Numbered from the stretch's first letter, positions 50,728 through 63,038 are shown. The stretch: DNA of 64,000 nt from Prochlorococcus sp. AG-363-M21 (GCA_003278305.1 QCFU01000007.1:1-64000); one strand, 5' to 3'. Made by a program: numbers and translations. Notes: a model not told the origin generated them from the letters alone.

Positions 50728-51063
50728 TCATTTTCTGAATCCAGCACCACAAGCACATGTTTCTGCACCATGTGGAGTCGAAATCAAAAAACCTCCTCCA
50801 CTAATATCACCAAAATAATTCAACTTTAATCCGGCAAACATCTCTAATTGACTTTTAGGACCGTATAAAGTGATCCCATCTGCTCTAGCAATTGGAATTC
50901 CATTGTGATTTCCAGGCCTAATTCGAATATGCAACCAACCTTCTTGAAGACTATCTTCAAGGAAATCTAGATGCATAATCCCAGGAGTACCTGCAAAGGC
51001 AGATTGCCTAATTAGCTCAGCAACTGCAGGTTGAGTAATAGTTAAACTAAAAGCTTTTTGCAT
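50728..51063 (-). CDS. A-type Fe-S carrier homologue lacking the first cysteine
   Basis: A 111-residue protein of the IscA/SufA/ErpA family, which hold or pass on Fe-S clusters. The C-terminal ETCACGAGF carries the CxC pair (Cys103, Cys105), and SGGGFLIS matches the strand before it. The first conserved cysteine, in the usual GGCSG position, is absent: the region reads IRIRPGNHNGIP. I start at ATG 51063 because the open frame upstream runs into tRNA-Val. The gap to the tRNA is 15 bases, too small for a promoter, so the mRNA is probably cut from a tRNA-led transcript. Confidence 0.8.
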   Translation of the reverse strand: MQKAFSLTITQPAVAELIRQSAFAGTPGIMHLDFLEDSLQEGWLHIRIRPGNHNGIPIARADGITLYGPKSQLEMFAGLKLNYFGDISGGGFLISTPHGAETCACGAGFRK

Positions 51064-51078
51064 TAAGAAAAAAAGCAA

Positions 51079-51150
<72 letters not shown>

Positions 51151-51160
51151 ATGTATATCA

Positions 51161-51180
51161 TTTTGCCTTATAAGGCAAAA
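51161..51180. promoter_or_regulatory. Perfect 20-base palindrome, candidate bidirectional promoter
   Basis: TTTTGCCTTATAAGGCAAAA is self-complementary. Its centre yields TATAAG as a -10-like hexamer on both strands (51169-51174 forward, 51167-51172 reverse). It lies 10 bases from the tRNA-Val 5' end and 18 bases before the DUF2227 gene, which diverge from it. Confidence 0.5.
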
Positions 51181-51198
51181 TTTATCATAGTAAATTCA

Positions 51199-51699
51199 AT
51201 GGCATCAGGCCAAAATCATGACAAAGCAACAAAAATATGTTGTATACCTATTGCAATTTGTATAGGGCTGTTTTTTGGACTAGGTCATGGAATGATAGCT
51301 GGCATCTCTTTTCTCATAGGTGGATTATGGCTCTCACCAGATTTAGATACATATTCCAACTCATTAAAAAGATGGGGATTTCTTAAATTCCTATGGTGGC
51401 CATATAGAAAACTCATACCTCACAGGTCATTTTTTTCTCATTCACCTTTTATTGGAACTGGATTCAGACTAATTTACATAGTTCTTCTTTCATTAATTAT
51501 AAAACGTTTGATACAGAGTTTTGGAATCACATTAGTACCTATTTCAATCTTTGATTTAAGTAGTTTAATTGAAACATATCGTGCTCAATTTATTACAGCT
51601 ATTCTAGGTATCGAAGGAAGCGCTTGGCTACATCTCATCCTAGATGGAGCTCCAAATCCAATTAAATGGAATAAGTTAAAAAGAAAAAAGAAACCCTAA
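51199..51699 (+). CDS. DUF2227-type putative metal-binding membrane protein
   Basis: A 166-residue membrane protein. The opening MASGQNHDKATKICC is the typical start of DUF2227 proteins, annotated as metal-binding from conserved histidine and aspartate residues; here LSPDLDT and IPHRSFFSHSPF carry the likely ligands. Three or more membrane helices are visible (PIAICIGLFFGLGHGMIAGI; LIYIVLLSLIIKRLI). I start at ATG 51199; the frame is open to 51151, but that would translate the palindrome next to tRNA-Val. mazG follows two bases later. Confidence 0.78.
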   Translation: MASGQNHDKATKICCIPIAICIGLFFGLGHGMIAGISFLIGGLWLSPDLDTYSNSLKRWGFLKFLWWPYRKLIPHRSFFSHSPFIGTGFRLIYIVLLSLIIKRLIQSFGITLVPISIFDLSSLIETYRAQFITAILGIEGSAWLHLILDGAPNPIKWNKLKRKKKP

Positions 51700-51701
51700 C
51701 T

Positions 51702-52526
51702 ATGAGTATGAATCCATCAAAAAAAAATCAATCTGCAATCTCAAGACTAAAAAAAGTGGTTGCAATACTTCGTCACCCTGAGACAGGATGTGAATGGGAC
51801 AAAATTCAAACACACCAATCATTAATACCTTATGTCTTAGAAGAAGCACATGAAGTTGCTCATGCAATAAGACAGAGAAAAGATTCCAATCTTCGAGAAG
51901 AGTTAGGAGACTTACTCTTACAAGTAATCCTGCATTCCGAAATTGCTTCTGAAGACAATCGCTTTAATTTTGAAGAAGTTGCTGAATGTATTACAGAAAA
52001 ATTGATACGGCGCCATCCACATATTTTCACTAAAGATATATCTAGTACCAAAAAAGAGCACGTTATGGAATGGGATGAAATCAAAGAATATGAAAAAAAT
52101 TACTCTTATAGTGAAACTCCTTTTACAGATAAGCTAAGAGAAAAGGTTCGGCCCCAACCTGCATTATTTAGTGCAAACTATATTTCTCGCAAAACATCAC
52201 AAGTAGGCTTTGATTGGAAATCAATTGATGAGGTCTGGTGTAAATTAGATGAAGAGATTCAAGAGTTAAAAGAAGCATTAAAATTAAACGATTTAGAGCA
52301 TGCTGAAGAAGAGTTAGGAGATGCACTTTTTACGATTATCAATATTGCTAGATGGTACAAATTAAATCCAGAAGAAGGGTTATGCAAAACAAATAATAAA
52401 TTTTTAGATAGATTCTCTTTTATAGAAAAAGAATTAAAAGGTGATATCAAGAATAATTCGATAGAAAAGCTTTCTTTTTTTTGGGAAAAAGCAAAATCAA
52501 TTAATCTCAAAGAGAAAAAAGATTAA
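51702..52526 (+). CDS. mazG: Nucleoside triphosphate pyrophosphohydrolase MazG
   Basis: MazG hydrolyses NTPs/dNTPs to monophosphates and is thought to clean damaged nucleotides or adjust alarmone levels. Both tandem MazG domains are present. The first has HPETGCEWDKIQTHQSL, VLEEAHEVAHAI and REELGDLLLQVILHSE. The second has VGFDWKSIDEVWCKLDEEIQEL and EEELGDALFTIINIAR. The acidic EExxE...ExxD metal pattern is kept in both. Length is 274 residues, standard for the long form. It starts two bases after the DUF2227 gene. Confidence 0.95.
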   Translation: MSMNPSKKNQSAISRLKKVVAILRHPETGCEWDKIQTHQSLIPYVLEEAHEVAHAIRQRKDSNLREELGDLLLQVILHSEIASEDNRFNFEEVAECITEKLIRRHPHIFTKDISSTKKEHVMEWDEIKEYEKNYSYSETPFTDKLREKVRPQPALFSANYISRKTSQVGFDWKSIDEVWCKLDEEIQELKEALKLNDLEHAEEELGDALFTIINIARWYKLNPEEGLCKTNNKFLDRFSFIEKELKGDIKNNSIEKLSFFWEKAKSINLKEKKD

Positions 52527-52536
52527 ATAGCTATAC

Positions 52537-52548
52537 TATAATTATAAT
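52537..52548 (+). promoter_or_regulatory. Tandem TATAAT before speE
   Basis: Two back-to-back TATAAT hexamers lie 21-32 bases before the speE start, giving a consensus -10 element for the speE-speB pair. No clear -35 box is seen, as is common in picocyanobacteria. Confidence 0.4.
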
Positions 52549-52568
52549 CAACTTAATTAGTTCTTTAA

Positions 52569-53444
52569 ATGATGTTAATACAAGATTTATACAGAAAAAT
52601 CTTTACTACTTGGTTTGATGAATATCAAAACGAAACTCGATATGGCATAAAAGGTAAATTAATAATCACAGAACAAAGTAATTATCAAAAGATCACCATC
52701 ATAGAAACCAAGAAGTACGGCAAAGCTTTATTACTAGACAACTGTTGGATGACCACAGAAAAAGAAGAAAAATCATATCACGAAAGTCTTGTTCATCCTG
52801 CACTATCAACAGCAAAAGAAATAAGAAAAGTACTAATTATTGGCGGAGGAGATGGAGGGGCAGTAAGAGAGTGTCTTTTATATAATGAAGTTAAGCATTT
52901 GGACTTAGTAGAAATCGACAATCGTGTTATTGAATTATGTCAAGAATATCTTCCTGGCTTAGGAGGCATCGCATGGGAAGATCCTCGTTTGAATATTAAA
53001 ATTAAAGATGGAGTTAAATGGGTAATGGAAGCAAAAGACCAATCTTATGATGTAATTATCGTTGATGGTTCTGATCCCAAAGGACCTGCATTAGGACTAT
53101 TTAATAAAGAATTTTTTCAAAATTGTCATCGAATCTTAAAAACGGGAGGCGTCTTTGCAACACAAAGTGAATCCCCAAAAACCTTTCTAAATATTCACCT
53201 TGAAATGTTAAAAATAATTAGACAAATTTTTAAATATGCAGAACCTCTCTATGGAAATGTACCAATTTATCCCAGTGGATACTGGAGTTGGATCTTTGCT
53301 ACTAAAGACAAACCTAGGTATTTAGAACCTATACCTCAAAGAACAGAAGGTATTAAAACAGAATTCAATATATGGAGCATTAATTGGCAAAGACATGCTT
53401 TTAAAGCGATGCCTGCTTATTTAGAAAAATTAATTAATAAATGA
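52569..53444 (+). CDS. speE: Spermidine synthase
   Basis: SpeE transfers an aminopropyl group from decarboxylated S-adenosylmethionine to putrescine. The 291-residue protein has the nucleotide-binding LIIGGGDGGAVRECL near residue 91, the polyamine-site KEEKSYHESLVHPAL, and the catalytic IIVDGSDPKGPA. It overlaps speB by four bases (ATGA), so the two are translationally coupled. Two ATG codons stand in tandem at the start; either is possible. Confidence 0.96.
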   Translation: MMLIQDLYRKIFTTWFDEYQNETRYGIKGKLIITEQSNYQKITIIETKKYGKALLLDNCWMTTEKEEKSYHESLVHPALSTAKEIRKVLIIGGGDGGAVRECLLYNEVKHLDLVEIDNRVIELCQEYLPGLGGIAWEDPRLNIKIKDGVKWVMEAKDQSYDVIIVDGSDPKGPALGLFNKEFFQNCHRILKTGGVFATQSESPKTFLNIHLEMLKIIRQIFKYAEPLYGNVPIYPSGYWSWIFATKDKPRYLEPIPQRTEGIKTEFNIWSINWQRHAFKAMPAYLEKLINK

Positions 53445-54328
53445 AATATATTATAAATCCAACATTTGATCAAACAGGCGCTATCTTTTTATGTTCTAAA
53501 GAGATAAAGGAAAATTGCGAAATAGCTATATTTGGAGTTCCCTTTGATGGAACCACATCATTTCGACCTGGAGCTAGGTTTGGGCCAGCAGCAATTAGAG
53601 AAGTTAGTGTTGGGATTGAGTCTTTCTGCCCTCAATTAAAAGTTGATTTAGAGGAAATCAATTTTAGTGATTTTGGTTCATTAGAAATACCTTTTGGGAA
53701 TCCTCTGCCAGTTATTAATGAAGTCGAAAAAGCCTCTAAAAAGTTTTTTTCAAAAGGCATTAAACCATTAATGATAGGAGGAGAACATTCAATCACATCA
53801 GGTGCGGTTAAAGCAGCAGTCGAAAGTTACCCTGATTTGATTCTTCTTCAACTTGATGCGCATGCAGATTTACGGAACAACTGGCTAGGATCAAAATATA
53901 ATCATGCATGCACAATGCAAAGATGCCTTGATTATGTGCAAAGCTCAAAAGTTTATCAAATTGGAATTCGTAGTGGAACGCGACAAGAGTTTCAAGAAAT
54001 GGAAAGCAAGAAGAGGCTAATCAATCATTTAAAAGGCCAACCCGCATGCGCTTTAGATAACATTCTAAAAGAAAATTTAGGAACTCCAATATACCTAACA
54101 GTTGATTTAGATTGGTTTGATCCAAGTGTTTTGCCTGGGACAGGAACGCCTGAGCCTGGGGGTTATTATTGGGAAGATTTTGCTGCTATTATTGATGTTT
54201 TGAAAAAACATAATATTATTGCAGCAGATGTAGTTGAACTTGCACCTCAATTAGATACTTCAAGTATTAGTAGCATTTTTGCAGCAAAAGTAGTTAGAAG
54301 TTTAATCATGCTTTTATCTCAAAATTAA
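53441..54328 (+). CDS. speB: Agmatinase (ureohydrolase family)
   Basis: A 295-residue arginase/agmatinase-family enzyme. The binuclear manganese ligands are visible in GGEHSITSG, DAHADLRNNW and DLDWFDPSVLPGTGTPEPGG. Coupling to speE favours agmatinase (agmatine to putrescine plus urea) over arginase. The other ureohydrolase substrates, such as guanidinobutyrate, cannot be excluded. The early VPFDGTTSFRPGARFGPAAIR is characteristic of the family. Confidence 0.93.
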   Translation: MKYIINPTFDQTGAIFLCSKEIKENCEIAIFGVPFDGTTSFRPGARFGPAAIREVSVGIESFCPQLKVDLEEINFSDFGSLEIPFGNPLPVINEVEKASKKFFSKGIKPLMIGGEHSITSGAVKAAVESYPDLILLQLDAHADLRNNWLGSKYNHACTMQRCLDYVQSSKVYQIGIRSGTRQEFQEMESKKRLINHLKGQPACALDNILKENLGTPIYLTVDLDWFDPSVLPGTGTPEPGGYYWEDFAAIIDVLKKHNIIAADVVELAPQLDTSSISSIFAAKVVRSLIMLLSQN

Positions 54329-54377
54329 GATTTTATTGAAGAGCAATTAATAAAAAAATAAGTATAAAATATAATGC

Positions 54378-54608
54378 TTAATTCTCAGAAATAGCAAATT
54401 TCTTACCAAAGTCCAATTGTTTTCCTGCATAAATATTCTTTTGGTCTAAAACGGGTAAAGATGGCTCACGTTTTTTCCAATGGTGACAAAAAACAAACTC
54501 AGCAATGTCAGGATGAAGTTTTATTCTTCTCAATAAACACCATCCATTCTGAGAAGACTCGCCCAAAATACAGTGGTTACAATTTTTGCAGCACTCATTA
54601 AAAGACAT
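54378..54608 (-). CDS. Small cysteine-rich protein of unknown function
   Basis: A 76-residue protein whose N-terminal half is packed with metal-ligand residues: CCKNCNHC at residues 6-13, then WCLLRRIKLHP, and FCHHW near residue 42. The spacing suggests a zinc or Fe-S site. The C-terminal half (LDQKNIYAGKQLDFGKKF) has no ligands. I recognise no named family. It is convergent with speB and divergent from gcvT, on its own short transcript. Confidence 0.65.
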   Translation of the reverse strand: MSFNECCKNCNHCILGESSQNGWCLLRRIKLHPDIAEFVFCHHWKKREPSLPVLDQKNIYAGKQLDFGKKFAISEN

Positions 54609-54730
54609 TACTCATGACCTCCGACTTACAGGTTAGATAAAGTTTCCAAATCAGGCCACGCATTATGCAATTCCTTGCCCTCTAATACGCAACTATTCCA
54701 GCCAAGAGACATTCACTGAGCTTATTAACC

Positions 54731-55846
54731 ATGAAATTACAAAAAACACCTCTTCATCAAATCTGCGTTCAACAAGGTTGTCGCATGGTCGAATTTGCAG
54801 GCTGGGAAATGCCTATTCAATTTTCTGGTTTAATTAATGAACATGAATCCGTAAGAAATAATGCAGGAATATTCGATATCTCTCATATGGGTACTTTCTC
54901 CATTACAGGAGTCAACGCGAAAGATTCAATTCAAAAATTAGTTCCATCAGATCTGCACAGAATTGGTCCTGGAGAGTCTTGCTATACAGTGCTTCTCAAT
55001 AAAAATGGAGGCATTATTGATGATCTAATTATTTATGACCTTGGCATCGATAAAGAAAATAATGATTGTCTAATAGTCATTGTAAATGCAGCATGCAAGC
55101 ACTCAGATCTTGAATGGTTTAAGCAGAATTTAAATAAAGAAGTAAACATATCAAATTCAATTGACAAAAAGGTTCTACTGGCTATACAAGGACCTAATTC
55201 GGAAAAGTATCTAAACAAATATTTTAAGAATTGTTTATCCAATCTTCCCCGTTTTGGTCATTGCACAATTGATCCCAAAAATCACACCCTAAAATCAAAC
55301 AAATCAATATTTGTTTCGCGCACTGGTTATACAGGTGAAGATGGATTTGAAATACTGCTTGATGAATTAGAAGCAAAAGAACTTTGGATAAATTTAATAA
55401 ATGAAGGAATTAAGCCTTGTGGGTTAGGAGCCAGAGATACCTTGCGTTTAGAAGCAGGAATGCTTTTATATGGCAATGATATGAATTCAAATACAACTCC
55501 TTTCAACGCCAAATTGGGGTGGTTAGTTAACTTAGAAATGCAAGGGGATTTCATAGGACGAGAAGCACTAGAGAAGCAAGTTGCTCAAGGTATTGAAGAA
55601 AAACTCGTAGGACTAGAAATTAAAGGGAAAGGAATTGCAAGAAAAGGTTATGAAATCTTCAATGGAATGAACAAAGTAGGTGAGATCACTAGCGGAAGCT
55701 GGTCACCCACCTTGAAACAAGCAATTGCTTTAGCTTATTTACCTGAAGAATTCACAAAAGCAGGAACTGTGCTAGATATCAAAATCAGAAATAAAATGCA
55801 TGAAGCCTCTGTCGTGAAATTACCCTTTTATCGCAGAGTTTCATGA
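54731..55846 (+). CDS. gcvT: Aminomethyltransferase, glycine cleavage T protein
   Basis: GcvT moves the methylene group from aminomethyl-lipoyl-GcvH to tetrahydrofolate and releases ammonia. The 371-residue protein has HQICVQQGCRMVEFAGWEMPIQ-like opening, GIFDISHMGTFSITG, the folate-site segment RTGYTGEDGFEI and GLGARDTLRLEAGMLLYGND. It lies 20 kb from gcvH and gcvP, so the three are not co-transcribed. I looked for the tandem glycine-riboswitch fold in the 122-base gap before it and do not see it. Confidence 0.97.
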   Translation: MKLQKTPLHQICVQQGCRMVEFAGWEMPIQFSGLINEHESVRNNAGIFDISHMGTFSITGVNAKDSIQKLVPSDLHRIGPGESCYTVLLNKNGGIIDDLIIYDLGIDKENNDCLIVIVNAACKHSDLEWFKQNLNKEVNISNSIDKKVLLAIQGPNSEKYLNKYFKNCLSNLPRFGHCTIDPKNHTLKSNKSIFVSRTGYTGEDGFEILLDELEAKELWINLINEGIKPCGLGARDTLRLEAGMLLYGNDMNSNTTPFNAKLGWLVNLEMQGDFIGREALEKQVAQGIEEKLVGLEIKGKGIARKGYEIFNGMNKVGEITSGSWSPTLKQAIALAYLPEEFTKAGTVLDIKIRNKMHEASVVKLPFYRRVS

Positions 55847-55919
55847 CATAAGACTTAGTTGTTGATGACTTCAAAACTCTCCTTATGAGAAACTCATTCT
55901 CTGTACTTATTTAATTCTT

Positions 55920-57737
55920 ATGCGCAGTAATTACTGTGGAGATCTGCGCAAACAGCATATCGACTCCAAAGTTCAACTATGTGGCTGGGTAGACCGCTGT
56001 AGAGATCATGGTGGAGTAATCTTTATTGATCTTCGTGACTGTACCGGCTCAATTCAAATTACTGTAGATCCTGATCAAGGAAAAAGCCTATTTGCCATTG
56101 CAGAGACTCTTAGAAACGAAACTGTTCTTCAAATAGAAGGGATTATTCAAGCAAGACCCGCAGATTCAATCAATCCTAAATTAAACACTGGAGAAATAGA
56201 AGTCTTAGCAGATTCCCTAAAAATATTAAATGCAGTACAAGGAAACTTGCCGTTTAATGTATCAATCCATGATGAAGAACCAATCAAAGAGGAGTTAAGG
56301 CTAAGGCATAGATATTTAGATCTCAGAAGAGAAAGAATGAATAAAAATCTACGTTTAAGACATAAAACAATAAAAGCAGCTAGAAATTTTCTTGAAAACG
56401 AAAATTTCATCGAAATTGAAACTCCAATTTTAACAAAATCAACTCCAGAGGGAGCAAGAGATTATCTCGTACCTTCACGAGTTTGTGAAGGAAAATGGTT
56501 TGCATTACCTCAGTCTCCTCAACTATTTAAACAATTATTAATGGTTGGCGGCATAGAAAGATATTACCAATTTGCAAGATGTTTTAGAGATGAAGATTTA
56601 CGCTCTGATAGACAACCAGAGTTTACACAATTAGATATTGAAATGAGTTTTATGAGTCAAGAAGAAATACTAAATATCAATGAAAAACTAATTGCTGCAA
56701 TCTGGAAGCAAGTAAAAGGCATAGATCTCCAAACACCTTTTCCTCGCTTATCATGGCAAGAATCTATGGATAGATATGGAACTGATAGACCAGATACTCG
56801 ATATGAAATGGAGCTTAAAGATGTCAGTGAAATCTTAAAAGATACTGGCTTTAAAGTTTTCTCAGGAGCTGTAAGTGCAGGTGGATCAGTTAAAAGTATA
56901 ACTATTAAAAATGGAAACCAAGCTATTAGCAATGTACGAATAAAACCGGGTGGCGATATCTTTAGTGAAGCAGAAAAAGCGGGTGCAAAAGGACTAGCCT
57001 TTATAAGAGTTCGTGATAATAAAGAAATAGATACTATTGGTGCAATAAAAGACAACTTAAATGATGCACAAAAAGAGGCTCTACTTGAAAAAACTAAGGC
57101 TCAGCCAGGAGATCTTATACTTTTTGGTGCTGGTAAAACACAAACTGTGAACAAAACACTTGATCGGATTAGACAATATATTGCAAAAGAACTAAATCTA
57201 ATTCATCCAAATAAACTTGCTGAGCAATGGAATTTTCTTTGGGTCGTAGATTTCCCAATGTTTGAATTTAATTCTGAAGAAAATCGTTTAGAAGCACTGC
57301 ACCATCCATTTTGTGCGCCAAATAACAAGGACCTTGGTGAACATGATGTGTGGATACAAAATTTACCTAAAGCACGCGCACAAGCATATGATCTTGTATT
57401 AAACGGTCTTGAACTTGGAGGAGGTTCCTTACGAATTCATAATTCAGAGCTACAAGAAAAAGTATTTGAAATTATTGGGATTCCTTTAGAAAAAGCAAAA
57501 GACCAATTTGGATTCCTCCTACAAGCGCTAAATATGGGTGCCCCCCCACATGGAGGACTGGCCTTTGGTTTAGATCGAATAGTAATGCTTTTATCTGGAG
57601 AAGAATCGATTAGAGACACAATTGCTTTTCCAAAAACTCAGCAAGCTAGTTGTTTAATGACTAATGCACCTGCCCAGGTCTCAGATAAGCAATTAGACGA
57701 ACTTCATATTCAAAGTCTTCTTAACGATAAAGAATAG
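55920..57737 (+). CDS. aspS: Aspartyl-tRNA synthetase
   Basis: AspS charges tRNA-Asp. The 605-residue bacterial-type class II enzyme has the N-terminal OB anticodon-binding domain ([23 protein letters not shown]), motif 1-2 region with [13 protein letters not shown] and [16 protein letters not shown], the inserted GAD domain (residues about 290-420) and motif 3 [14 protein letters not shown]. The length is standard. pyrG follows after 91 bases that hold two competing hairpins. Confidence 0.97.
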   Translation: MRSNYCGDLRKQHIDSKVQLCGWVDRCRDHGGVIFIDLRDCTGSIQITVDPDQGKSLFAIAETLRNETVLQIEGIIQARPADSINPKLNTGEIEVLADSLKILNAVQGNLPFNVSIHDEEPIKEELRLRHRYLDLRRERMNKNLRLRHKTIKAARNFLENENFIEIETPILTKSTPEGARDYLVPSRVCEGKWFALPQSPQLFKQLLMVGGIERYYQFARCFRDEDLRSDRQPEFTQLDIEMSFMSQEEILNINEKLIAAIWKQVKGIDLQTPFPRLSWQESMDRYGTDRPDTRYEMELKDVSEILKDTGFKVFSGAVSAGGSVKSITIKNGNQAISNVRIKPGGDIFSEAEKAGAKGLAFIRVRDNKEIDTIGAIKDNLNDAQKEALLEKTKAQPGDLILFGAGKTQTVNKTLDRIRQYIAKELNLIHPNKLAEQWNFLWVVDFPMFEFNSEENRLEALHHPFCAPNNKDLGEHDVWIQNLPKARAQAYDLVLNGLELGGGSLRIHNSELQEKVFEIIGIPLEKAKDQFGFLLQALNMGAPPHGGLAFGLDRIVMLLSGEESIRDTIAFPKTQQASCLMTNAPAQVSDKQLDELHIQSLLNDKE

Positions 57738-57761
57738 TTTCATATTGACTTCCAAAGCCTG

Positions 57762-57801
57762 CAAGAAATATTGAATTTTCTTGGACTTATACAAGTTCAA
57801 G
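57762..57801 (+). promoter_or_regulatory. Two mutually exclusive hairpins in the pyrG leader
   Basis: CAAGAAA/TTTCTTG (57762-57783) forms a 7-bp stem, and CTTGGACTT/AAGTTCAAG (57780-57801) forms a 9-bp stem with one G-U pair and a 4-base loop. They share CTTG at 57780-57783, so only one can exist at a time. They end 27 bases before the pyrG start. No T-run follows. Confidence 0.5.
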
Positions 57802-57810
57802 GTAATTTAA

Positions 57811-60139
<2,329 letters not shown>

Positions 60140-60192
60140 AATAAATCTCAACTCTTTAATAGTAAAAATTAATTCTTAGAAAACATAAACGA

Positions 60193-60882
60193 ATGCAAAC
60201 AGTTCAAAAGCCTCTAACCATTGCCTTACTATCTGGTGGCATAGATTCTGCAACTGCAACAGGATTAGCAATAGAAGCAGGTCAAGAAGTAATAGGTTTA
60301 TCATTCGACTATGGACAAAGGCATAGCAAAGAACTAAAAGCAGCAAGCAAATTAGCGCAACATTTTAAATTACGTGAACATCAAACTATTCATATAGATT
60401 TAGCACAATGGGGAGGATCCTCATTAACTGATCTCAAGCAACCTATCCCTGATCAAGGAGTTATTCCAAGCATTATACCTACGACATACGTTCCTGGAAG
60501 AAATACAGTGTTTATTGCTATTGCACTAAGCTTTGCAGAAGCACGAAAAGCAACACAAATAGTTCTAGGAATTAATGCAATGGATTACTCCGGATATCCA
60601 GATTGTAGACCTGATTACCTTGACTCATTTCAAAAACTTGCAAATCTTGCAAGCAAAGCTGGCAGAGAAGGAAATGCAGCAAAACTCTGGGCTCCACTAA
60701 TCAATTGGAATAAAACAAAAATTTTAGAAGAAGCTTTAAGACTAAATATTCCAATTCACGAAACTTGGAGTTGCTATAGCGGTCTCAATACGGCTTGTGG
60801 AATTTGCGATAGCTGTCGTATTAGAGATGAAGCCCTTAAAAAAATTGGAAGAAAAGATCTCTGTAGTGAAAGACACAAATGA
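60193..60882 (+). CDS. queC: 7-cyano-7-deazaguanine synthase
   Basis: QueC converts 7-carboxy-7-deazaguanine to preQ0 using ATP and ammonia. The 229-residue PP-loop protein has [15 protein letters not shown] near residue 13, [27 protein letters not shown], and a C-terminal four-cysteine zinc site ([15 protein letters not shown]). Its stop overlaps the pabB start (ATGA). Confidence 0.97.
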   Translation: MQTVQKPLTIALLSGGIDSATATGLAIEAGQEVIGLSFDYGQRHSKELKAASKLAQHFKLREHQTIHIDLAQWGGSSLTDLKQPIPDQGVIPSIIPTTYVPGRNTVFIAIALSFAEARKATQIVLGINAMDYSGYPDCRPDYLDSFQKLANLASKAGREGNAAKLWAPLINWNKTKILEEALRLNIPIHETWSCYSGLNTACGICDSCRIRDEALKKIGRKDLCSERHK

Positions 60883-62210
60883 TTACTCCACTTAAAAAGC
60901 ATTGCCAATGGATAGAGCCAAGCATTGTTGCCAAACACCTAATTAATTCTTTTGGAGAAAGTGGTTTTATCTGGCTTGATGGTGATGGAAGTGAGAATGG
61001 ACGCTGGGTTACTCTAGGAGTGGAACCTCATGAACAAATTTGCTCACGCGGTTTACCTGGGAAAGAAAATGCATCAAACCCTTTTACTCTTTTAAGAAAC
61101 CTAAAACCAGGACATTGGACAGGCTGGCTTAGCTATGAAGCAGGGGCATGGCTAGAACCAAAGAATTCATGGAAGGAAGATGAAATGGCAACTCTTTGGA
61201 TGGCAAGCCATGACCCTATTTTCAAATTTGACCTACACAAAAAAATACTTTGGCTAGAAGGCTGTAACCAAAAACGTTTTAATAGTTTCTTAAAATGGTT
61301 AAACAATTTATCTTCTAACAAATTTGCTAATAATGATAGGAATATAAACAAACAAAGAATAAATATACCTATAGATAAATGGCAATGGATAACACAACTC
61401 GATGAATATCAGAAAAATGTAGAAGCTATTAAAACATTAATTGAACAAGGAGATATTTTTCAAGCAAATCTTTCTGCATGTTGTAAGGCAAAAACACCAT
61501 CTCCTATACTTGCGACAGATCTTTACCTACAATTAAAAGCCAAGTGTCCATCACCCTTTTCAGGGATTCTTGTAGGTGCTGGAGAAAGCCTAGGAGAAGC
61601 AATAATCTCAACATCTCCAGAGCGATTCTTGAAGGTTCTTCCATGTGGAGCTGTAGAAAGTAGACCGATCAAAGGAACTCGACCAAGAGATAAAAACCCT
61701 TTAATAGATGCTGATTTAGCGGCGGATCTAATTTGCAGCCCTAAAGACAGAGCCGAAAATATAATGATTGTTGATCTCTTAAGAAATGATCTTGGAAAAG
61801 TATGTCAAGCTGGTTCAATCAATGTAAATCAGTTAGTAGGACTTGAAAGTTACTCGCAAGTTCATCATCTAACTTCTGTAATCCAAGGAAAACTGAAGCC
61901 AAATAAAACATGGGTTGATCTTCTAGAAGCCTCTTGGCCGGGGGGCTCTATCACTGGAGCTCCAAAGTTAAGAGCCTGTCAAAGGTTATATGAACTAGAG
62001 CCAATTGCTAGAGGTCCATATTGCGGGTCTTTTATAAATATAAATTGGGATGGTCAAGTTGATAGTAATATTCTAATTAGATCATTAATTATCAAAGATT
62101 CATGCATTAGAGTGCATGCTGGATGCGGTATAGTTGCAGATTCTAATGCAAATAACGAATCAGAAGAGCTAAAATGGAAGCTAATGCCTTTACTAAAGTC
62201 AATCGTATAA
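60879..62210 (+). CDS. pabB: Aminodeoxychorismate synthase component I
   Basis: PabB aminates chorismate to 4-amino-4-deoxychorismate for folate. The 443-residue chorismate-binding protein has the PIKGT motif near residue 270 ([12 protein letters not shown]), the catalytic lysine that separates PabB from TrpE, plus [18 protein letters not shown] and [12 protein letters not shown]. It overlaps queC by four bases and is followed four bases later by pabC. The glutaminase subunit PabA is not adjacent; it may be shared with TrpG elsewhere. Confidence 0.93.
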   Translation: MITPLKKHCQWIEPSIVAKHLINSFGESGFIWLDGDGSENGRWVTLGVEPHEQICSRGLPGKENASNPFTLLRNLKPGHWTGWLSYEAGAWLEPKNSWKEDEMATLWMASHDPIFKFDLHKKILWLEGCNQKRFNSFLKWLNNLSSNKFANNDRNINKQRINIPIDKWQWITQLDEYQKNVEAIKTLIEQGDIFQANLSACCKAKTPSPILATDLYLQLKAKCPSPFSGILVGAGESLGEAIISTSPERFLKVLPCGAVESRPIKGTRPRDKNPLIDADLAADLICSPKDRAENIMIVDLLRNDLGKVCQAGSINVNQLVGLESYSQVHHLTSVIQGKLKPNKTWVDLLEASWPGGSITGAPKLRACQRLYELEPIARGPYCGSFININWDGQVDSNILIRSLIIKDSCIRVHAGCGIVADSNANNESEELKWKLMPLLKSIV

Positions 62211-62214
62211 ATCT

Positions 62215-63030
62215 ATGCTTAAGAAATTGGGTTGGGCAAATGATTCCTGGGGCTCTTTCCATGACTTAAAAATACCAATTAATGACCGAGGATTAAATTA
62301 TGGAGATGGTATTTTTGAAACAATATTCATATATAATAATAAACCTAAGTTACTTACAGCGCATATAAATCGTTGGCACAAGAGTGCTGCAATTTTAGGA
62401 ATGGAATTACCACCAAAAAAAGATGCGTTAGAAAAGATAATTACTGAAATCATTTCAAAAAAATTGCTTGAAAATGGAACAGGTGCATTACGAGTTAATT
62501 GGAGTCGAGGTAGTAATAATAATCGTGGAATTACTATAGATTCAGACAATAAATGTCGTTTTTGGGCTGAATTAACATCACTAGAACCAAGTTTTAAAAT
62601 AATTACAGCACTTATTAGTAGTCAAGAAAGGCGCAATGCCAATAGTCTCATCAGCCAGTGTAAATCTTTTAATTATCTACAATCTATACAAGCACAAAGG
62701 TTGGCTAGAAAAGAAGGTTTTGATGAAGCCTTACTTCTAAGCACAAGTGGTGAAATGTGTTGTAGCTCTACTGCTAACATTATTGTCAAGCGTAAAGGCA
62801 AACTTTTAACGCCACGTATTGCAAGTGGTTGCCTACCAGGAATCATGAGAGAGCAAGCACTCAAAAAAAAGCTTGTTGAAGAAGCAGAACTTTCAATGCA
62901 CCCGGAATTAGGTGATGAATGGTTACTAATTAATAGCCTTAGCTGTCACCCAATACACAAAATAGGTGCTATAGATCTAACTATATTCAAAGATGCACAG
63001 CATTTCTGGGAGGAATTACTAATTGAGTAG
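62215..63030 (+). CDS. pabC: Aminodeoxychorismate lyase-like class IV aminotransferase
   Basis: A 271-residue fold-type-IV PLP enzyme. The opening INDRGLNYGDGIFETI, the Schiff-base Lys150 in SQCKSFNYL and the phosphate-binding STANIIVKR with GCLPGIMR are all present. Position directly after pabB favours 4-amino-4-deoxychorismate lyase, which releases pyruvate and p-aminobenzoate. Branched-chain or D-amino-acid aminotransferase is the alternative in this family. It converges with cobA. Confidence 0.87.
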   Translation: MLKKLGWANDSWGSFHDLKIPINDRGLNYGDGIFETIFIYNNKPKLLTAHINRWHKSAAILGMELPPKKDALEKIITEIISKKLLENGTGALRVNWSRGSNNNRGITIDSDNKCRFWAELTSLEPSFKIITALISSQERRNANSLISQCKSFNYLQSIQAQRLARKEGFDEALLLSTSGEMCCSSTANIIVKRKGKLLTPRIASGCLPGIMREQALKKKLVEEAELSMHPELGDEWLLINSLSCHPIHKIGAIDLTIFKDAQHFWEELLIE

Positions 63031-63038
63031 TATTTCTT

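Noticed and set aside
54609-54730. Glycine riboswitch before gcvT
   Set aside because: The purine-rich conserved cores of the tandem aptamer are not visible in the 122-base gap.
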